This document shows positions 1-8,833 of a stretch of DNA of 64,000 nucleotides, one piece after another; position 1 is the stretch's first letter, and the number at the start of each line of letters is the position of its first letter. The notes beneath the pieces were generated by a model. It was given only the letters and a program-made list of their open reading frames with translations, ran no database searches and had not been told where the DNA came from. The translations under genes and the position numbers were made by a program. The stretch covers positions 4,092,001 to 4,156,000 of the forward strand of contig NZ_CP107036.1 of assembly GCF_029542085.1 (NCBI RefSeq). The letters are read 5' to 3'. The DNA is from Sphingobacterium sp. ML3W (GTDB lineage: Bacteria; Bacteroidota; Bacteroidia; Sphingobacteriales; Sphingobacteriaceae).

Positions 1-7
1 ATTTCAA

Positions 8-457
8 TTATTCAAGAACAGCGACTACTGGCTGCCGAAATTTTGTTTTGACTGGCTTTCCCTTGACTAAAGCTGGCATCCACTGCGGTGATTTCCGCAT
101 CGCCGCCAATACGGCTTTTGCAAATTCAGGGCTTACATTCTCCCGATTCTCAATTTCAATATTACAAATAGCTCCATCTTCACAAACGATAAAATTAAGA
201 ATCGCTGTTTGTTTGGGGCCATACTTTACGTAAGCGACACTATCCATAGCACCCACGGTACGTGTCAGATCGAGGTTATTTTGCAAGAATCTTGACCATG
301 CCCTTATCCCACCCTTAAAATAAGGAAAATCATCCACATTTTGGACTAGACTATCTGCAGGAATATTACGAACAGCAGCAGTCTGCGCCTGTGAAGTCAA
401 ACAAACGATAAAAAGCAGAACTGTCGAAACAGTAATTTTAAATTTTGGTGAATACAT
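8..457 (-). CDS. secreted TonB C-terminal-like protein
   Basis: The 149-residue product starts with a signal peptide (about residues 1-24, ending at TSQAQ). The rest resembles the C-terminal domain of TonB-type energy transducers as found in many small Bacteroidota periplasmic proteins: an FPYFKGG segment near residue 45, a central strand FIVCEDGAICNIEIEN, and a late SPQWMPALVKGKPV segment, the usual 'W-x-PA-x-x-x-G-x-P-V' pattern. There is no proline-rich spanning region or membrane anchor, so it is probably not a working energy transducer itself. No partner gene is in view on the left. The role is unknown; the fold assignment is by motif only. Confidence 0.7.
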   Translation of the reverse strand: MYSPKFKITVSTVLLFIVCLTSQAQTAAVRNIPADSLVQNVDDFPYFKGGIRAWSRFLQNNLDLTRTVGAMDSVAYVKYGPKQTAILNFIVCEDGAICNIEIENRENVSPEFAKAVLAAMRKSPQWMPALVKGKPVKTKFRQPVVAVLE

Positions 458-529
458 AGCCTATCCCATCCATAATCATACCATTTTAACGCGTATTTGG
501 ACCAACTTATTACTTTACTTTCTTCAGAT

Positions 530-1513
530 TCAATTTAGGGGCATATCAACATCCGTGATAAAAGCACCTTGATCATCCAGCAAAAAGCTAATTGGTTGTT
601 CTGGATTTTTAATAATTTCGAACAAGGTCAAACCCCAGGGTTTCCAGAAATTTTCCAGTACCTGACCGTAGGTCTTATTCTGCCAATGATCAAATATAGG
701 TTTCATAGACATATCCGCTAACGGCATAGGTTCAACATAGACTTTCTGAGGTGTATTTAAATAGGTGTAATCCGGCAGGCGGTTAAAAAGATAAGCAGAG
801 TAGAAATAGCGCGCACACAACTCTTCAAACTGTATGGGGTGAAGCTTTTTCCCTGCAATCGTCTTCAATATGTCTTCATGATAGATATTGTTTGTTGCAT
901 TATCCTGAAGGCAAGCAATAACCGCAAAATCTTTCATTCGAATAGAAAAAATAAGAGTATTTATTTCATCACGATACATAAAAGTATCAGGCGCATTTTC
1001 TACTGGAACTACAACAAGGGAAAATGGGAAAGTATTTTCAAATTCCATCGGAACGACCAACGACTGCAACATGGCGTGCAAGTTGGTAAAACGTTGCGCC
1101 AAAGCCTGCGAAAAGTTCATGTCTTCACCTGAAGCTTTCTGCTGACGGATTCCAGCAAGAATTTCGTTATAGACAACGCCATAGATGATTTTTGTCATCC
1201 ATTGAAAAAGTAGCAAAGGATCTACTTGGCTGACCGCTTCGTAGCCCTGCTCAAATGATTGCTCAACGGCACGTTCCATTTGTTCTATTGCTTCAGCTGT
1301 ATCAATCGAACATGGAAGCTTGAGTGACTTATAAGTCACTAGATTCTCATCCAACATTTTGAAAGGCTTATCTTCCAATTGAAAAGATTTCATCATCCAA
1401 ATAGGAAAGACCTGGATGCTCTCCTCCTCAGACTGAAGTTTATTGCCTGTTAAAAAACAAATAGTTGGATCAAACTGAAATTGTTTGAATGGATTATACA
1501 AAGTTGTTGCCAT
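530..1513 (-). CDS. hypothetical protein, 327 aa
   Basis: I do not recognise this family. The start at MATTLYNPF is chosen because the in-frame ATG 36 bases upstream adds a poor, hydrophobic extension and lies close to the divergent regulator. The product is soluble-looking, with no signal peptide or membrane segment, and mixes acidic and aromatic stretches. A Q-x-FQFDPTICFLTG segment near the N-terminus, with a Cys-containing strand, hints at a small-domain start such as a structural Cys motif, but only one Cys is present. It is transcribed away from the GbsR-type regulator, so it could be co-regulated through the shared intergenic region (inference). Confidence 0.65.
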   Translation of the reverse strand: MATTLYNPFKQFQFDPTICFLTGNKLQSEEESIQVFPIWMMKSFQLEDKPFKMLDENLVTYKSLKLPCSIDTAEAIEQMERAVEQSFEQGYEAVSQVDPLLLFQWMTKIIYGVVYNEILAGIRQQKASGEDMNFSQALAQRFTNLHAMLQSLVVPMEFENTFPFSLVVVPVENAPDTFMYRDEINTLIFSIRMKDFAVIACLQDNATNNIYHEDILKTIAGKKLHPIQFEELCARYFYSAYLFNRLPDYTYLNTPQKVYVEPMPLADMSMKPIFDHWQNKTYGQVLENFWKPWGLTLFEIIKNPEQPISFLLDDQGAFITDVDMPLN

Positions 1514-1616
1514 AATGCCAGCAAAGTTAATACAAATCAAAAAGGACACAAGAAAAGGAAAACCTTATTACGATATGGTGACTTGTTTATTGAATTTATT
1601 TTATTTTCAGAAATTT

Positions 1617-1646
1617 TTGAAAATTCAAAAACTATATATAAATTTG
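1617..1646 (+). promoter_or_regulatory. Bacteroidota-type promoter of the GbsR operon
   Basis: TTG at 1617-1619 is followed after 19 bases by TAAATTTG at 1639-1646, an exact TTG-N(17-23)-TAnnTTTG pair. The predicted start of transcription, near 1653, lies a few bases before the ATG at 1661. Confidence 0.6.
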
Positions 1647-1660
1647 AGTAAGAAATAAAA

Positions 1661-2173
1661 ATGAAGATGGAATTACAAGAAGCAAAACAGCAATTTATAG
1701 ATACTTGGGGAGCCTTGGGTTCCGAATGGGGGATCAACAAATCCGTTGCTCAGGTACATGCATTACTCCTTTCTGCGAGCAACCCCATGTCTACAGACGA
1801 AATCATGGAGAAGCTGGTTATCTCCAGAGGTAATGCCAACATGAGTATCCGTCAATTGGTCGATTATGGTATTGTTTACAAAAAACATATTGCAGGAGAC
1901 CGAAAGGAATATTTCGTTGCGGAGAAAGACGTATTAAAATGGGCGATGAAAATTGCTGTTATGCGCAAGCAAAAAGAACTTGATCCGGTCATGGATATTC
2001 TCAGAGAAATCAGCAAAAATACCGAGAAAGATAAAACGCCAGAAGGCAAGGAGTTTCATAAGACGGTAAAAGATATCCAGGTATTAACAGATCAACTCGA
2101 AACCATCGCAAACAAACTATTCAATACCAGCGGCGGGGATCTGTTACTAAAATTGATCAAACTAATGATGTAA
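1661..2173 (+). CDS. GbsR/MarR-type transcriptional regulator
   Basis: The 170-residue protein resembles GbsR-type winged-helix regulators. It has an N-terminal helix (FIDTWGALGSEWGI), a helix-turn-helix around residues 30-65 (STDEIMEKL, then ISRGNANMSIRQL), a wing (YKKHIAGDRKEYF, about 68-80), and a long helical C-terminal part likely to dimerise. It heads an apparent operon with two small membrane proteins and an epimerase-like protein; only 4 bases separate it from the next gene. ATG 1667 is an alternative start. In other bacteria GbsR proteins control glycine betaine uptake or synthesis, but no such gene is here, so the ligand is unknown. Autoregulation from the promoter just upstream is likely. 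Confidence 0.85.
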   Translation: MKMELQEAKQQFIDTWGALGSEWGINKSVAQVHALLLSASNPMSTDEIMEKLVISRGNANMSIRQLVDYGIVYKKHIAGDRKEYFVAEKDVLKWAMKIAVMRKQKELDPVMDILREISKNTEKDKTPEGKEFHKTVKDIQVLTDQLETIANKLFNTSGGDLLLKLIKLMM

Positions 2174-2177
2174 TCTT

Positions 2178-2540
2178 ATGAACTTTAATATCCTTGCTTA
2201 CGCAATATATGGCTTGCTAACCTGCTACATTATCCTTTGGGTAGGTCGCTTGTTTCACAAAAATGGGCGGATTTTTATTCTTTCGTTGTTTAAGAACAAC
2301 GTTGCTCTAACAGACACGACAAACAATCTATTGCTTATGGGATATTATTTGCTCAATATTGGTTATGCTGTCATTCAATTCAGTTACTGGAAACAAATCC
2401 AAACATTTGAGGATCTGATCAGCAGTATTGCATTAAAAACAGGAACATTATTATTTGTACTTGTCTGCATGCATTACTTTAATATGCTTGGCATCTATTT
2501 CTTCGCTAAAAAGACAAATTCATTCACTATTAAATCATAA
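2178..2540 (+). CDS. small membrane protein, paralogue of next gene
   Basis: The 120-residue protein has three likely membrane helices (about residues 5-23, 50-70 and 87-110). A TNNLLLMGYYLLNIGYAV segment near residue 50 matches TNNLFRIGFYLMNLGFAL in the following gene, so the two are tandem paralogues that may form a hetero-oligomer. It starts 4 bases after the GbsR-type regulator and is presumably co-transcribed with it. I do not recognise a named family. The context suggests a membrane function controlled by the regulator. Confidence 0.7.
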   Translation: MNFNILAYAIYGLLTCYIILWVGRLFHKNGRIFILSLFKNNVALTDTTNNLLLMGYYLLNIGYAVIQFSYWKQIQTFEDLISSIALKTGTLLFVLVCMHYFNMLGIYFFAKKTNSFTIKS

Positions 2541-2544
2541 TATC

Positions 2545-2925
2545 ATGGGAAATCTAACAGTTATCGGGTATTTTATTTATCTACCCATTGCAATTGCACT
2601 GACCTATTATGTTGCGTATGTGCTTTTCAAAAATAGTATCGTGTACATGAATGATATTTTTGCGGGGCGACCGGAAGTCGCCAATGCGACAAACAATCTT
2701 TTCCGGATTGGTTTCTACCTCATGAACCTAGGATTTGCTTTGTATATCCTCGAGATCAGCTTATATGAACCGAGTGTACAGGCACTCATTGAGCGGCTCA
2801 GTTATAAAATCGGTGGATTCAGCATTTATTTAGGTGTCATGCTTTTTCTGAATATGTTTCTATTCTTCCGGGGCAAAAGAATCGCAAAACAAAGAAGAAA
2901 TATGCCAGCAACAATTAACGAGTAA
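2545..2925 (+). CDS. small membrane protein, paralogue of preceding gene
   Basis: The ATG at 2545 (MGNLTVIGYF) gives 126 residues and begins 4 bases after the previous stop. An upstream in-frame ATG at 2455 would overlap the previous gene by 86 bases and is rejected. There are three likely membrane helices (about 5-25, 52-72 and 90-112) and a basic tail (RGKRIAKQRR). The ATNNLFRIGFYLMNLGF segment is shared with the preceding gene. Function unknown. Confidence 0.7.
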   Translation: MGNLTVIGYFIYLPIAIALTYYVAYVLFKNSIVYMNDIFAGRPEVANATNNLFRIGFYLMNLGFALYILEISLYEPSVQALIERLSYKIGGFSIYLGVMLFLNMFLFFRGKRIAKQRRNMPATINE

Positions 2926-2951
2926 AACAGATCTCTAAAAATGGTATTATC

Positions 2952-3842
2952 ATGCCTAAAATAGTTATTGCAGGTGGAACAGGTTTTGTCGGACAATATC
3001 TTTCCAAAAGATTCCAAAGAATGGGATATCAGGTGATCCTCGTTGGCAGACAGAAAGGAAATATACCCTGGACCGATACGGATGGCATTTCAGCCGCACT
3101 TGAACATGCTGAAATGTTGATCAACCTCGCGGGCAAGTCCGTCAATTGTCGCTACAATGCCAGCAACAAAGCACAAATATTTTCTTCAAGAACAGAGACC
3201 ACAAGTATTTTAGGTAAGGCAATTGAAAATTGCAGCCATCCTCCTATTCTTTGGTTAAATGCAAGCACTGCAACAATCTACCGTCATGCAGAGGATCGAC
3301 CAATGACTGAAAGTAGCGGTGAGATCGGAACGGGATTTTCCATCGAGGTCGCAAAGAAATGGGAGAAGACATTTTTCGATTTCCACTTACCCCATACCAG
3401 ACAGGTGGCTCTTCGGATGGCTATTGTCCTAGGCGCTGATGGTGGTGTTATACAACCTTTTAAAAATCTTGTTCGCTTCGGTTTAGGTGGAATACAAGGC
3501 AACGGTGATCAATATTTTAGCTGGATACATATTGAAGATCTATTCCAGATTATCTTATTTATACAAAAACATCATGAAATAGATGGCATCATAAATTGTG
3601 CTGCCCCCAATCCGATTACGAATAAAACCTTTATGGGGACTTTTCGAAGCGTCATGCATCGAAAAATTGGTCTCCCCTCACCGAAATGGTTGTTGGAAAT
3701 AGGTGCTTTGTTGATCGGGACGGAAACTGAACTTTTATTGAAAAGTCGTTGGGTAATACCAGAAAGATTAACGGAACTTGGTTTTACATTTCAATTTCCA
3801 ACGATTGAAAGGGCTTTAGACGATATTTTAATTTTGAAATAA
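2952..3842 (+). CDS. TIGR01777 family epimerase-like protein
   Basis: This is an NAD(P)-binding extended-SDR protein of the YfcH/TIGR01777 type, 296 residues (family usually about 300). The Rossmann motif GGTGFVGQYL is at residues 8-17, followed by the typical INLAGKSVNCRY segment near residue 56 and ITNKTFMGTF in the C-terminal part. The C-terminal DUF1731-like region (PERLTELGFTF) is present. The substrate of this family is unknown. It is the last gene of the regulator operon, 26 bases after the membrane protein gene, and converges on topB. Confidence 0.85.
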   Translation: MPKIVIAGGTGFVGQYLSKRFQRMGYQVILVGRQKGNIPWTDTDGISAALEHAEMLINLAGKSVNCRYNASNKAQIFSSRTETTSILGKAIENCSHPPILWLNASTATIYRHAEDRPMTESSGEIGTGFSIEVAKKWEKTFFDFHLPHTRQVALRMAIVLGADGGVIQPFKNLVRFGLGGIQGNGDQYFSWIHIEDLFQIILFIQKHHEIDGIINCAAPNPITNKTFMGTFRSVMHRKIGLPSPKWLLEIGALLIGTETELLLKSRWVIPERLTELGFTFQFPTIERALDDILILK

Positions 3843-3863
3843 ACGGAAACGATGCTAGCTACA

Positions 3864-3893
3864 ACGTGGGATAGGCCGACCTATCCCACGTTA
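3864..3893. terminator. bidirectional hairpin between epimerase gene and topB
   Basis: A perfect 13-bp stem (AACGTGGGATAGG and its complement) with a CCGA loop. Its right arm includes the last codons and stop of topB, so the hairpin doubles as coding sequence. U-runs on either side are short. Confidence 0.55.
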
Positions 3894-5992
3894 ACTTTAA
3901 AGTTTTCGAATACCAGTGGAGCATTTACAATAGCGCCCTCATTGTTTTTAACACCCTTAAACTCCGAGGTTTTTCCTTTTTCCAAAAGATTCTTCATTTC
4001 TTTTTCTTCCAGAAAAATACCGTTCAATGTTCGCCAGATCTTAAAATCACAACCGCGGGCATAGTGATCACATTGTGCCACCCGATCATATAGGAGGATT
4101 AAGCCTTTCTCACATTTAGGACATTTGATTTTCCCTTTTTGTTGTGGTTTGACTTCCTCTTGCGCCAATGAAATTCGCAGTGTCAATAATTCTTTGGTAA
4201 TTTTCGCTGTGTAGTCCTTTATATGTTTCATAAAAACATCATAAGAAACCTTATTGGCCCGCATTTCCTCCAGCTTTTGCTCCCATTTTCCAGTCAATGT
4301 TACCTTCGCAATCGAACGATCTTTAACTAGGTTATACACAGCCAGTCCTTTTTCAGTCGGAATCAGTTTTTTCTTATCCCGTTTGATATAGTCGCGCTGA
4401 AAAAGTGTCTCTATCGTGGCCGCACGGGTAGCTGGTGTTCCCAAACCGCAGTCTTTCATCGCCTGACGCATTTCATCGTCTTCAATTTCTTTACCGGATG
4501 TTTCCATCGCTTTTAAGAGGGAAGCTTCGGTATGAATCGGACGTGCCTTGGTAAAACGTTCAGCAAGTTCCAAAGTCAATATTTGCAGTAATTCCTCAGC
4601 CAGCAATTTAGGTAACTGCGCATTCTCATTGTCTTGGTCATCGTTGTTCTTATCTTCATCTGGAGCTTCTATCTGCTCGGCAGAAAGACGCCAGCCGTAC
4701 TGTTTGATGACCGTCCCTTTTGCGATCAGCTCGACACCTTGCGCATCTATCGTAACTGTGGTGATATCCTTGATACAGACTTCCGAGAAACTCTCGACCA
4801 TACGCTTAGCAATCATGTTGTAAATATTTTGCTGTTCTTTCAACATATGACCGGGCTTTTCATCGGTAACCAACAGCGCATGGTGATCTGTTACCTTTTT
4901 GTCATCAACAGAACGCTTATTTAACTTTGCTCCTATTAAATTCTTGGCAATAGATGCAATAGATTCCTCTGCATGATCCGAGAGATGCTGAAAAAGCGCT
5001 TCGATCTGTTCGAAAACATCCTCACCAATATAACGGGATCCGGTACGGGGATAGGTAATAACCTTTTTCTCGTAAAGCGTCTGCGCAATACTCAGGGTTT
5101 GGTCGGCTGAGTAACCATATTTTTTGTTCGCATCCTGTTGAAGGGAGGTTAAGTCAAATAATAAAGGAGGTTGTTCCTTTGTCTCTTTGGCCTCTACTTT
5201 TGCAACACGCGCATTTGTCCCAACAGTCAATCGGGCGATTGTCTGTTCGGCAACATCTTTTTTATCTATTTTATTTGAAGTGGCTTTAAAGCTGATATTA
5301 TCTTTCTCAAAGCCTGCCTGTATTTTATAAAATGCCTGCGGCTTAAAATCTTTATTTTCGAGGTATCGCGAGCAGATCATCGCCAAAGTAGGTGTCTGTA
5401 CTCTTCCCAAAGAAAGAAGTCCTTTGTTGCCTGCAGCCAAAGTGATCGCCTGTGTGGCATTGATCCCGATCAACCAATCCGATTCTGATCTCGATCGGGC
5501 AGACATGTATAAACTATCGTATTCAGTACCCTCTTTTAAGTTCGCAAAACCTTCTTTAATGGCCTTATCTGTCTGACTTGAAATCCAAAGCCGTTTAAAC
5601 GGCACCTTTGAACCCAGGAAGTAATATATATTACGAAAGATAAGCTCACCTTCCCGTCCGGCATCTGTCGCTACAATAATTTCTTCGGCCTGTTCTAATA
5701 GTGACTTTATTGTATTGAGCTGTTTGACCGCACCAGTATCATCCATCTGCTTTCCATCCCGTTTGACTTTCTTCGATTCCAGTTTAAAATTTGCAGGTAT
5801 GATGGGAAGATTGGAAATAGTCCAGCTATTATAACCGTAAGCCTGAGGCGTACACAATTGAACCAAATGACCAAAAGCATAGGTAAAAGCATAGCCATTT
5901 CCGGCGATATAGCCATCTTTGACTTCCTTCGCTCCCATCACACGGGCCAGATCACGAGCCACGGAGGGCTTTTCAGCTATTACAACCTTCAT
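3881..5992 (-). CDS. topB: DNA topoisomerase III
   Basis: This type IA topoisomerase relaxes and decatenates single-stranded regions of DNA. The 703 residues begin with a Toprim domain (IAEKPSVARDLA at the start; acidic cluster ATDAGREGE with D110). The LSLGRVQTPTLAM segment is near residue 194 and the active-site tyrosine is Y313 in VITYPRTGSR. A C-terminal zinc-ribbon-like unit (CPKCEKG, then C-x(7)-C spacing) is near residue 640. The length matches Bacteroidota chromosomal TopB proteins, some of which are plasmid- or element-borne, but nothing mobile lies nearby. A repeated element sits directly upstream of the start codon (see repeat at 5999-6054). Confidence 0.95.
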   Translation of the reverse strand: MKVVIAEKPSVARDLARVMGAKEVKDGYIAGNGYAFTYAFGHLVQLCTPQAYGYNSWTISNLPIIPANFKLESKKVKRDGKQMDDTGAVKQLNTIKSLLEQAEEIIVATDAGREGELIFRNIYYFLGSKVPFKRLWISSQTDKAIKEGFANLKEGTEYDSLYMSARSRSESDWLIGINATQAITLAAGNKGLLSLGRVQTPTLAMICSRYLENKDFKPQAFYKIQAGFEKDNISFKATSNKIDKKDVAEQTIARLTVGTNARVAKVEAKETKEQPPLLFDLTSLQQDANKKYGYSADQTLSIAQTLYEKKVITYPRTGSRYIGEDVFEQIEALFQHLSDHAEESIASIAKNLIGAKLNKRSVDDKKVTDHHALLVTDEKPGHMLKEQQNIYNMIAKRMVESFSEVCIKDITTVTIDAQGVELIAKGTVIKQYGWRLSAEQIEAPDEDKNNDDQDNENAQLPKLLAEELLQILTLELAERFTKARPIHTEASLLKAMETSGKEIEDDEMRQAMKDCGLGTPATRAATIETLFQRDYIKRDKKKLIPTEKGLAVYNLVKDRSIAKVTLTGKWEQKLEEMRANKVSYDVFMKHIKDYTAKITKELLTLRISLAQEEVKPQQKGKIKCPKCEKGLILLYDRVAQCDHYARGCDFKIWRTLNGIFLEEKEMKNLLEKGKTSEFKGVKNNEGAIVNAPLVFENFKVNVG

Positions 5993-5998
5993 TTTAGA

Positions 5999-6054
5999 GT
6001 ATTGAGATTTGAATATTGAGATTTGAGACGCAACATGTGCATGCTCTTAGCTTA
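5999..6054 (-). repeat. intergenic repeat copy A, upstream of topB
   Basis: A 13-bp direct repeat (TATTGAGATTTGA at 6000-6012 and 6014-6026 on the + strand) is followed by a segment ending in GCTTAT. Read toward topB it is TAAGC..., then TCTCAAATCTCAATA twice, then the ATG. Related copies lie upstream of the ECF sigma gene and argC. Confidence 0.5.
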
Positions 6055-6161
6055 TCGAGTACTTTCATTTTTACTTTGACAAGATAACTTACAAAAGTAA
6101 GCATGATCTTAATAAATCGATAACCAGGATCACATGTTAACAAACTAAATTGTTCGCAAAC

Positions 6162-7520
6162 CTATTCGATACTCGGAATTGTTATTCCTTTAATCTTACG
6201 ATAGAGTTCGATGGCATATACATCGGTCATTCCAGAAACAAAATCCAGCACAGAACGGATTTTGGAATAGGAGTCCTGTTTGTCTGTATAAAACTGCTCC
6301 GGAATCAAAGCGACTAATTTCTTGTCGTAATTATTTTTGTTCTTTTTAAGGTATGCTGGTACAAACTCTTTCAACAGGGCATCCATAACACGATAGCCTG
6401 CAATCTCAATCTGGACTACAGTTGGCGCATTATAGATCTTCGCTATAGAAATTTTTGAGATCTTGTTCATTTGCTTTACAATACTGTCATCCAGTGCATC
6501 CATTAATGCGGATGAAAAAGTCCCAGATAAAAATTGCTCTTGTTCACGAACAAATACATCAACACAACCCTTGATCAGGGTGTTGATCGCCTTAGCCCGC
6601 AATAGTGCCACGCGACTCGGTGTATCCAGCAAACCGTCCAATCGGTCACGAAGATTTTCGGAACCACATAATGGCAACAAAAGTTCTTCTACTTCTTGGT
6701 AGGATAATATTTTCAGATGATGTGCATCCTCTAAATCAATGATATTATAACAGATATCGTCGGCAGCTTCTACAAGATACACCAAGGGATGTCTCAAATA
6801 ACCCTTGGGATTGGAAGGATCTCTTAGTAGCCCTAACTCGTCCGCAATTTTCTCAAAAGCTTTTTGCTCCTCTGTAAAAAAACCATATTTTTTGCGATGG
6901 TGGCTTTTTTTGACATGCCCATCAATAGCTAAACACGGATATTTCACAATAGATGCCAATGAGGTATAGGTCAAGGCAAATCCTTTTGGATCTTTTCCCT
7001 GAAAAGCGTGAGTCAAAATCCGCAGGGCATTGGCATTGCCTTCAAAATGGGTTAGATCTGCCCATTCTTCGGCTGTTACCTGTTCCTGATATTTCCGTCC
7101 ATCTCCATCTGTGAAGTAGGTAGATATCGCAGACTCCCCTGAGTGTCCAAATGCAGGGTTCCCCAAATCATGAGAGAGACAAGCCGCTGAGATAATATTT
7201 CCAACCTCTTGTAGGAACGGATATTCGGTATCTATATTTGGGTTTTCTTCCTTTAACTGTGCATAGAACATTCGGCCGAGTGAGCGACCTACACTGGCTA
7301 CTTCCAAACTATGTGTCAACCTATTGTGTACAAACACAGCCCCTGGAAGCGGAAAAACCTGAGTTTTATTCTGTAATCTTCGAAATGGGGAAGAAAAAAT
7401 CAACCGATCATAATCCCGTTGAAATTCCGATCGAGCCACAAGGTAGCTATCAGCTGTTCTATCTTCATACCCCCAGCGTTTTGCAGAAAGCAAATCTTTC
7501 CAGTTCATTTTTTCAGACAT
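6162..7520 (-). CDS. dgt: deoxyguanosinetriphosphate triphosphohydrolase (dGTPase)
   Basis: An HD-superfamily hydrolase that splits dGTP into deoxyguanosine and triphosphate, acting in nucleotide-pool control. The ATG at 7520 (MSEKMNWKDLL) gives 452 residues; a longer in-frame start at 7568 adds an unconserved tail. HD-domain motifs are visible: RRLQNKTQVFPL, then HSLEVASVGR (first metal His, near residue 68), and the HD pair in CLSHDLGNPAFGH near residue 115. A later EAADDICYNI motif supplies the third Asp. No operon partner: topB lies downstream on the same strand after about 170 bases, galM is divergent. Confidence 0.93.
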   Translation of the reverse strand: MSEKMNWKDLLSAKRWGYEDRTADSYLVARSEFQRDYDRLIFSSPFRRLQNKTQVFPLPGAVFVHNRLTHSLEVASVGRSLGRMFYAQLKEENPNIDTEYPFLQEVGNIISAACLSHDLGNPAFGHSGESAISTYFTDGDGRKYQEQVTAEEWADLTHFEGNANALRILTHAFQGKDPKGFALTYTSLASIVKYPCLAIDGHVKKSHHRKKYGFFTEEQKAFEKIADELGLLRDPSNPKGYLRHPLVYLVEAADDICYNIIDLEDAHHLKILSYQEVEELLLPLCGSENLRDRLDGLLDTPSRVALLRAKAINTLIKGCVDVFVREQEQFLSGTFSSALMDALDDSIVKQMNKISKISIAKIYNAPTVVQIEIAGYRVMDALLKEFVPAYLKKNKNNYDKKLVALIPEQFYTDKQDSYSKIRSVLDFVSGMTDVYAIELYRKIKGITIPSIE

Positions 7521-7659
7521 AGCGCAAATATACCATTTCTCCAATAATTGGTTTGAACCAAATCTCAAAATGACAAATTTTACAGGCAGCTGTTACCGAG
7601 GTCATTTTTATACAGGTAATATTCTGTATCTTTAACTTTCAATACCAATAGGAACAATC

Positions 7660-8718
7660 ATGACTAAATATCAATCACTTATTCCAAAATATTTTGAAGG
7701 CATTATAGAGGGAAAAAACACCCATTTACTTTTATTAAAAAATGAGGGTGGTATGCAGGTGCTCTTAACGGATTATGGCGCGCGCATTGTCAGTATCTTA
7801 GTCCCCGATAACAAAGGTAATCTGGTTGATGTAGCCCTAGGCTTTGATTCAATACAGGGCTATCTGGAATCAGACGAAAAATACCATGGCTGTACTGCTG
7901 GCCGTTTTGCAAACCGTATTGCAAATGGCAAATTTGAAATTAATGGAAATCAGTATACACTTCCTCAAAATAATGGGATCAATTGTTTGCATGGCGGTAT
8001 CTCAGGCTTCCACGATAAAGTTTGGGATCGCAGAGTGACCTATCAATCCCATGTAGAATTTTACTATGTTTCTAAAGATGGTGAAGAAGGCTTCCCTGGG
8101 AATATAAAAGTAATGGTTTCTTATACCCTAACCAGAAACAACGAAATCGTCATCAAATACCACGCGCAATCAGATGCTGACACACATGTTAATTTAACAA
8201 ATCACACTTATTTCAATCTTGATGGGGAAGGAAGTGGAGATGTATTGCAACAGGTGCTTCAAATAAATTCAGATGAGGTGCTATTTGTTGATGAAAATCA
8301 AATACCCAACGCGATCGTACCAGTTGAAGGCACTCCTTTTGACTTTAGAACCCCAAAAAAGATTGCGCAGGATATCACAGAAAATGATGAACAGCTCATC
8401 TCGGCCAAAGGTTACGATCATTGTTATGTCAATAATAAACCAATCTCGCAGCCCTGTGCAATGGTCTATTCAAAAAACACAGGAATACAGCTAGATGTAT
8501 TCACTACCGAGCCAGGCGTGCAGCTTTACACAGGGAATTGGATGACAGGAAACGACATCGGTAAAAGAGGAAATAAATATTTGCCCTATGCGGGATTTTG
8601 TCTAGAAACACAGCATTTCCCCGATAGTCCCAATCAAGGGGAATTTCCTTCAACCTTGTTAAAAGCCGGAGCGCAATTTGATTCAGAAACACACTTCAAG
8701 TTTTCAATAAAGAAATAA
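7660..8718 (+). CDS. galM: aldose 1-epimerase (mutarotase)
   Basis: Interconverts alpha and beta anomers of galactose, glucose and similar sugars. The 352-residue product shows the family motifs: GRFANRIANGKF near residue 80, CLHGGISGFHDKVWD near 110 (substrate His), NLTNHTYFNL near 178 (second His), and a late CLETQHFPDSPN (catalytic Glu, about 314). No signal peptide is visible, so it is cytoplasmic, unlike some Bacteroidota mutarotases. It stands alone, with no galactose genes beside it, and ends at a strong hairpin. Confidence 0.93.
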   Translation: MTKYQSLIPKYFEGIIEGKNTHLLLLKNEGGMQVLLTDYGARIVSILVPDNKGNLVDVALGFDSIQGYLESDEKYHGCTAGRFANRIANGKFEINGNQYTLPQNNGINCLHGGISGFHDKVWDRRVTYQSHVEFYYVSKDGEEGFPGNIKVMVSYTLTRNNEIVIKYHAQSDADTHVNLTNHTYFNLDGEGSGDVLQQVLQINSDEVLFVDENQIPNAIVPVEGTPFDFRTPKKIAQDITENDEQLISAKGYDHCYVNNKPISQPCAMVYSKNTGIQLDVFTTEPGVQLYTGNWMTGNDIGKRGNKYLPYAGFCLETQHFPDSPNQGEFPSTLLKAGAQFDSETHFKFSIKK

Positions 8719-8720
8719 CA

Positions 8721-8757
8721 AGAAAGGACCAAATTCTTTAAGAATTTGGTCCTTTCT
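8721..8757. terminator. terminator between galM and argH
   Basis: A 16-bp perfect stem (AGAAAGGACCAAATTC) with a TTTAA loop. T-rich sequence follows on the minus side, so it may serve both converging genes. The core GACCAAATTCTTTAAGAAT recurs at 58840-58883. Confidence 0.7.
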
Positions 8758-8833
8758 CATTGTATTTAAGAGCCTATTCCCCTCAGTGAACACGCATTAA
8801 TTTCATTCATAGACTCAAGGACACACACCGCTC

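Noticed and set aside
2455..2544. An N-terminal extension of the second small membrane protein
   Set aside because: It would overlap the preceding gene by 86 bases; the ATG at 2545 fits the 4-base gap and the paralogue's N-terminus.
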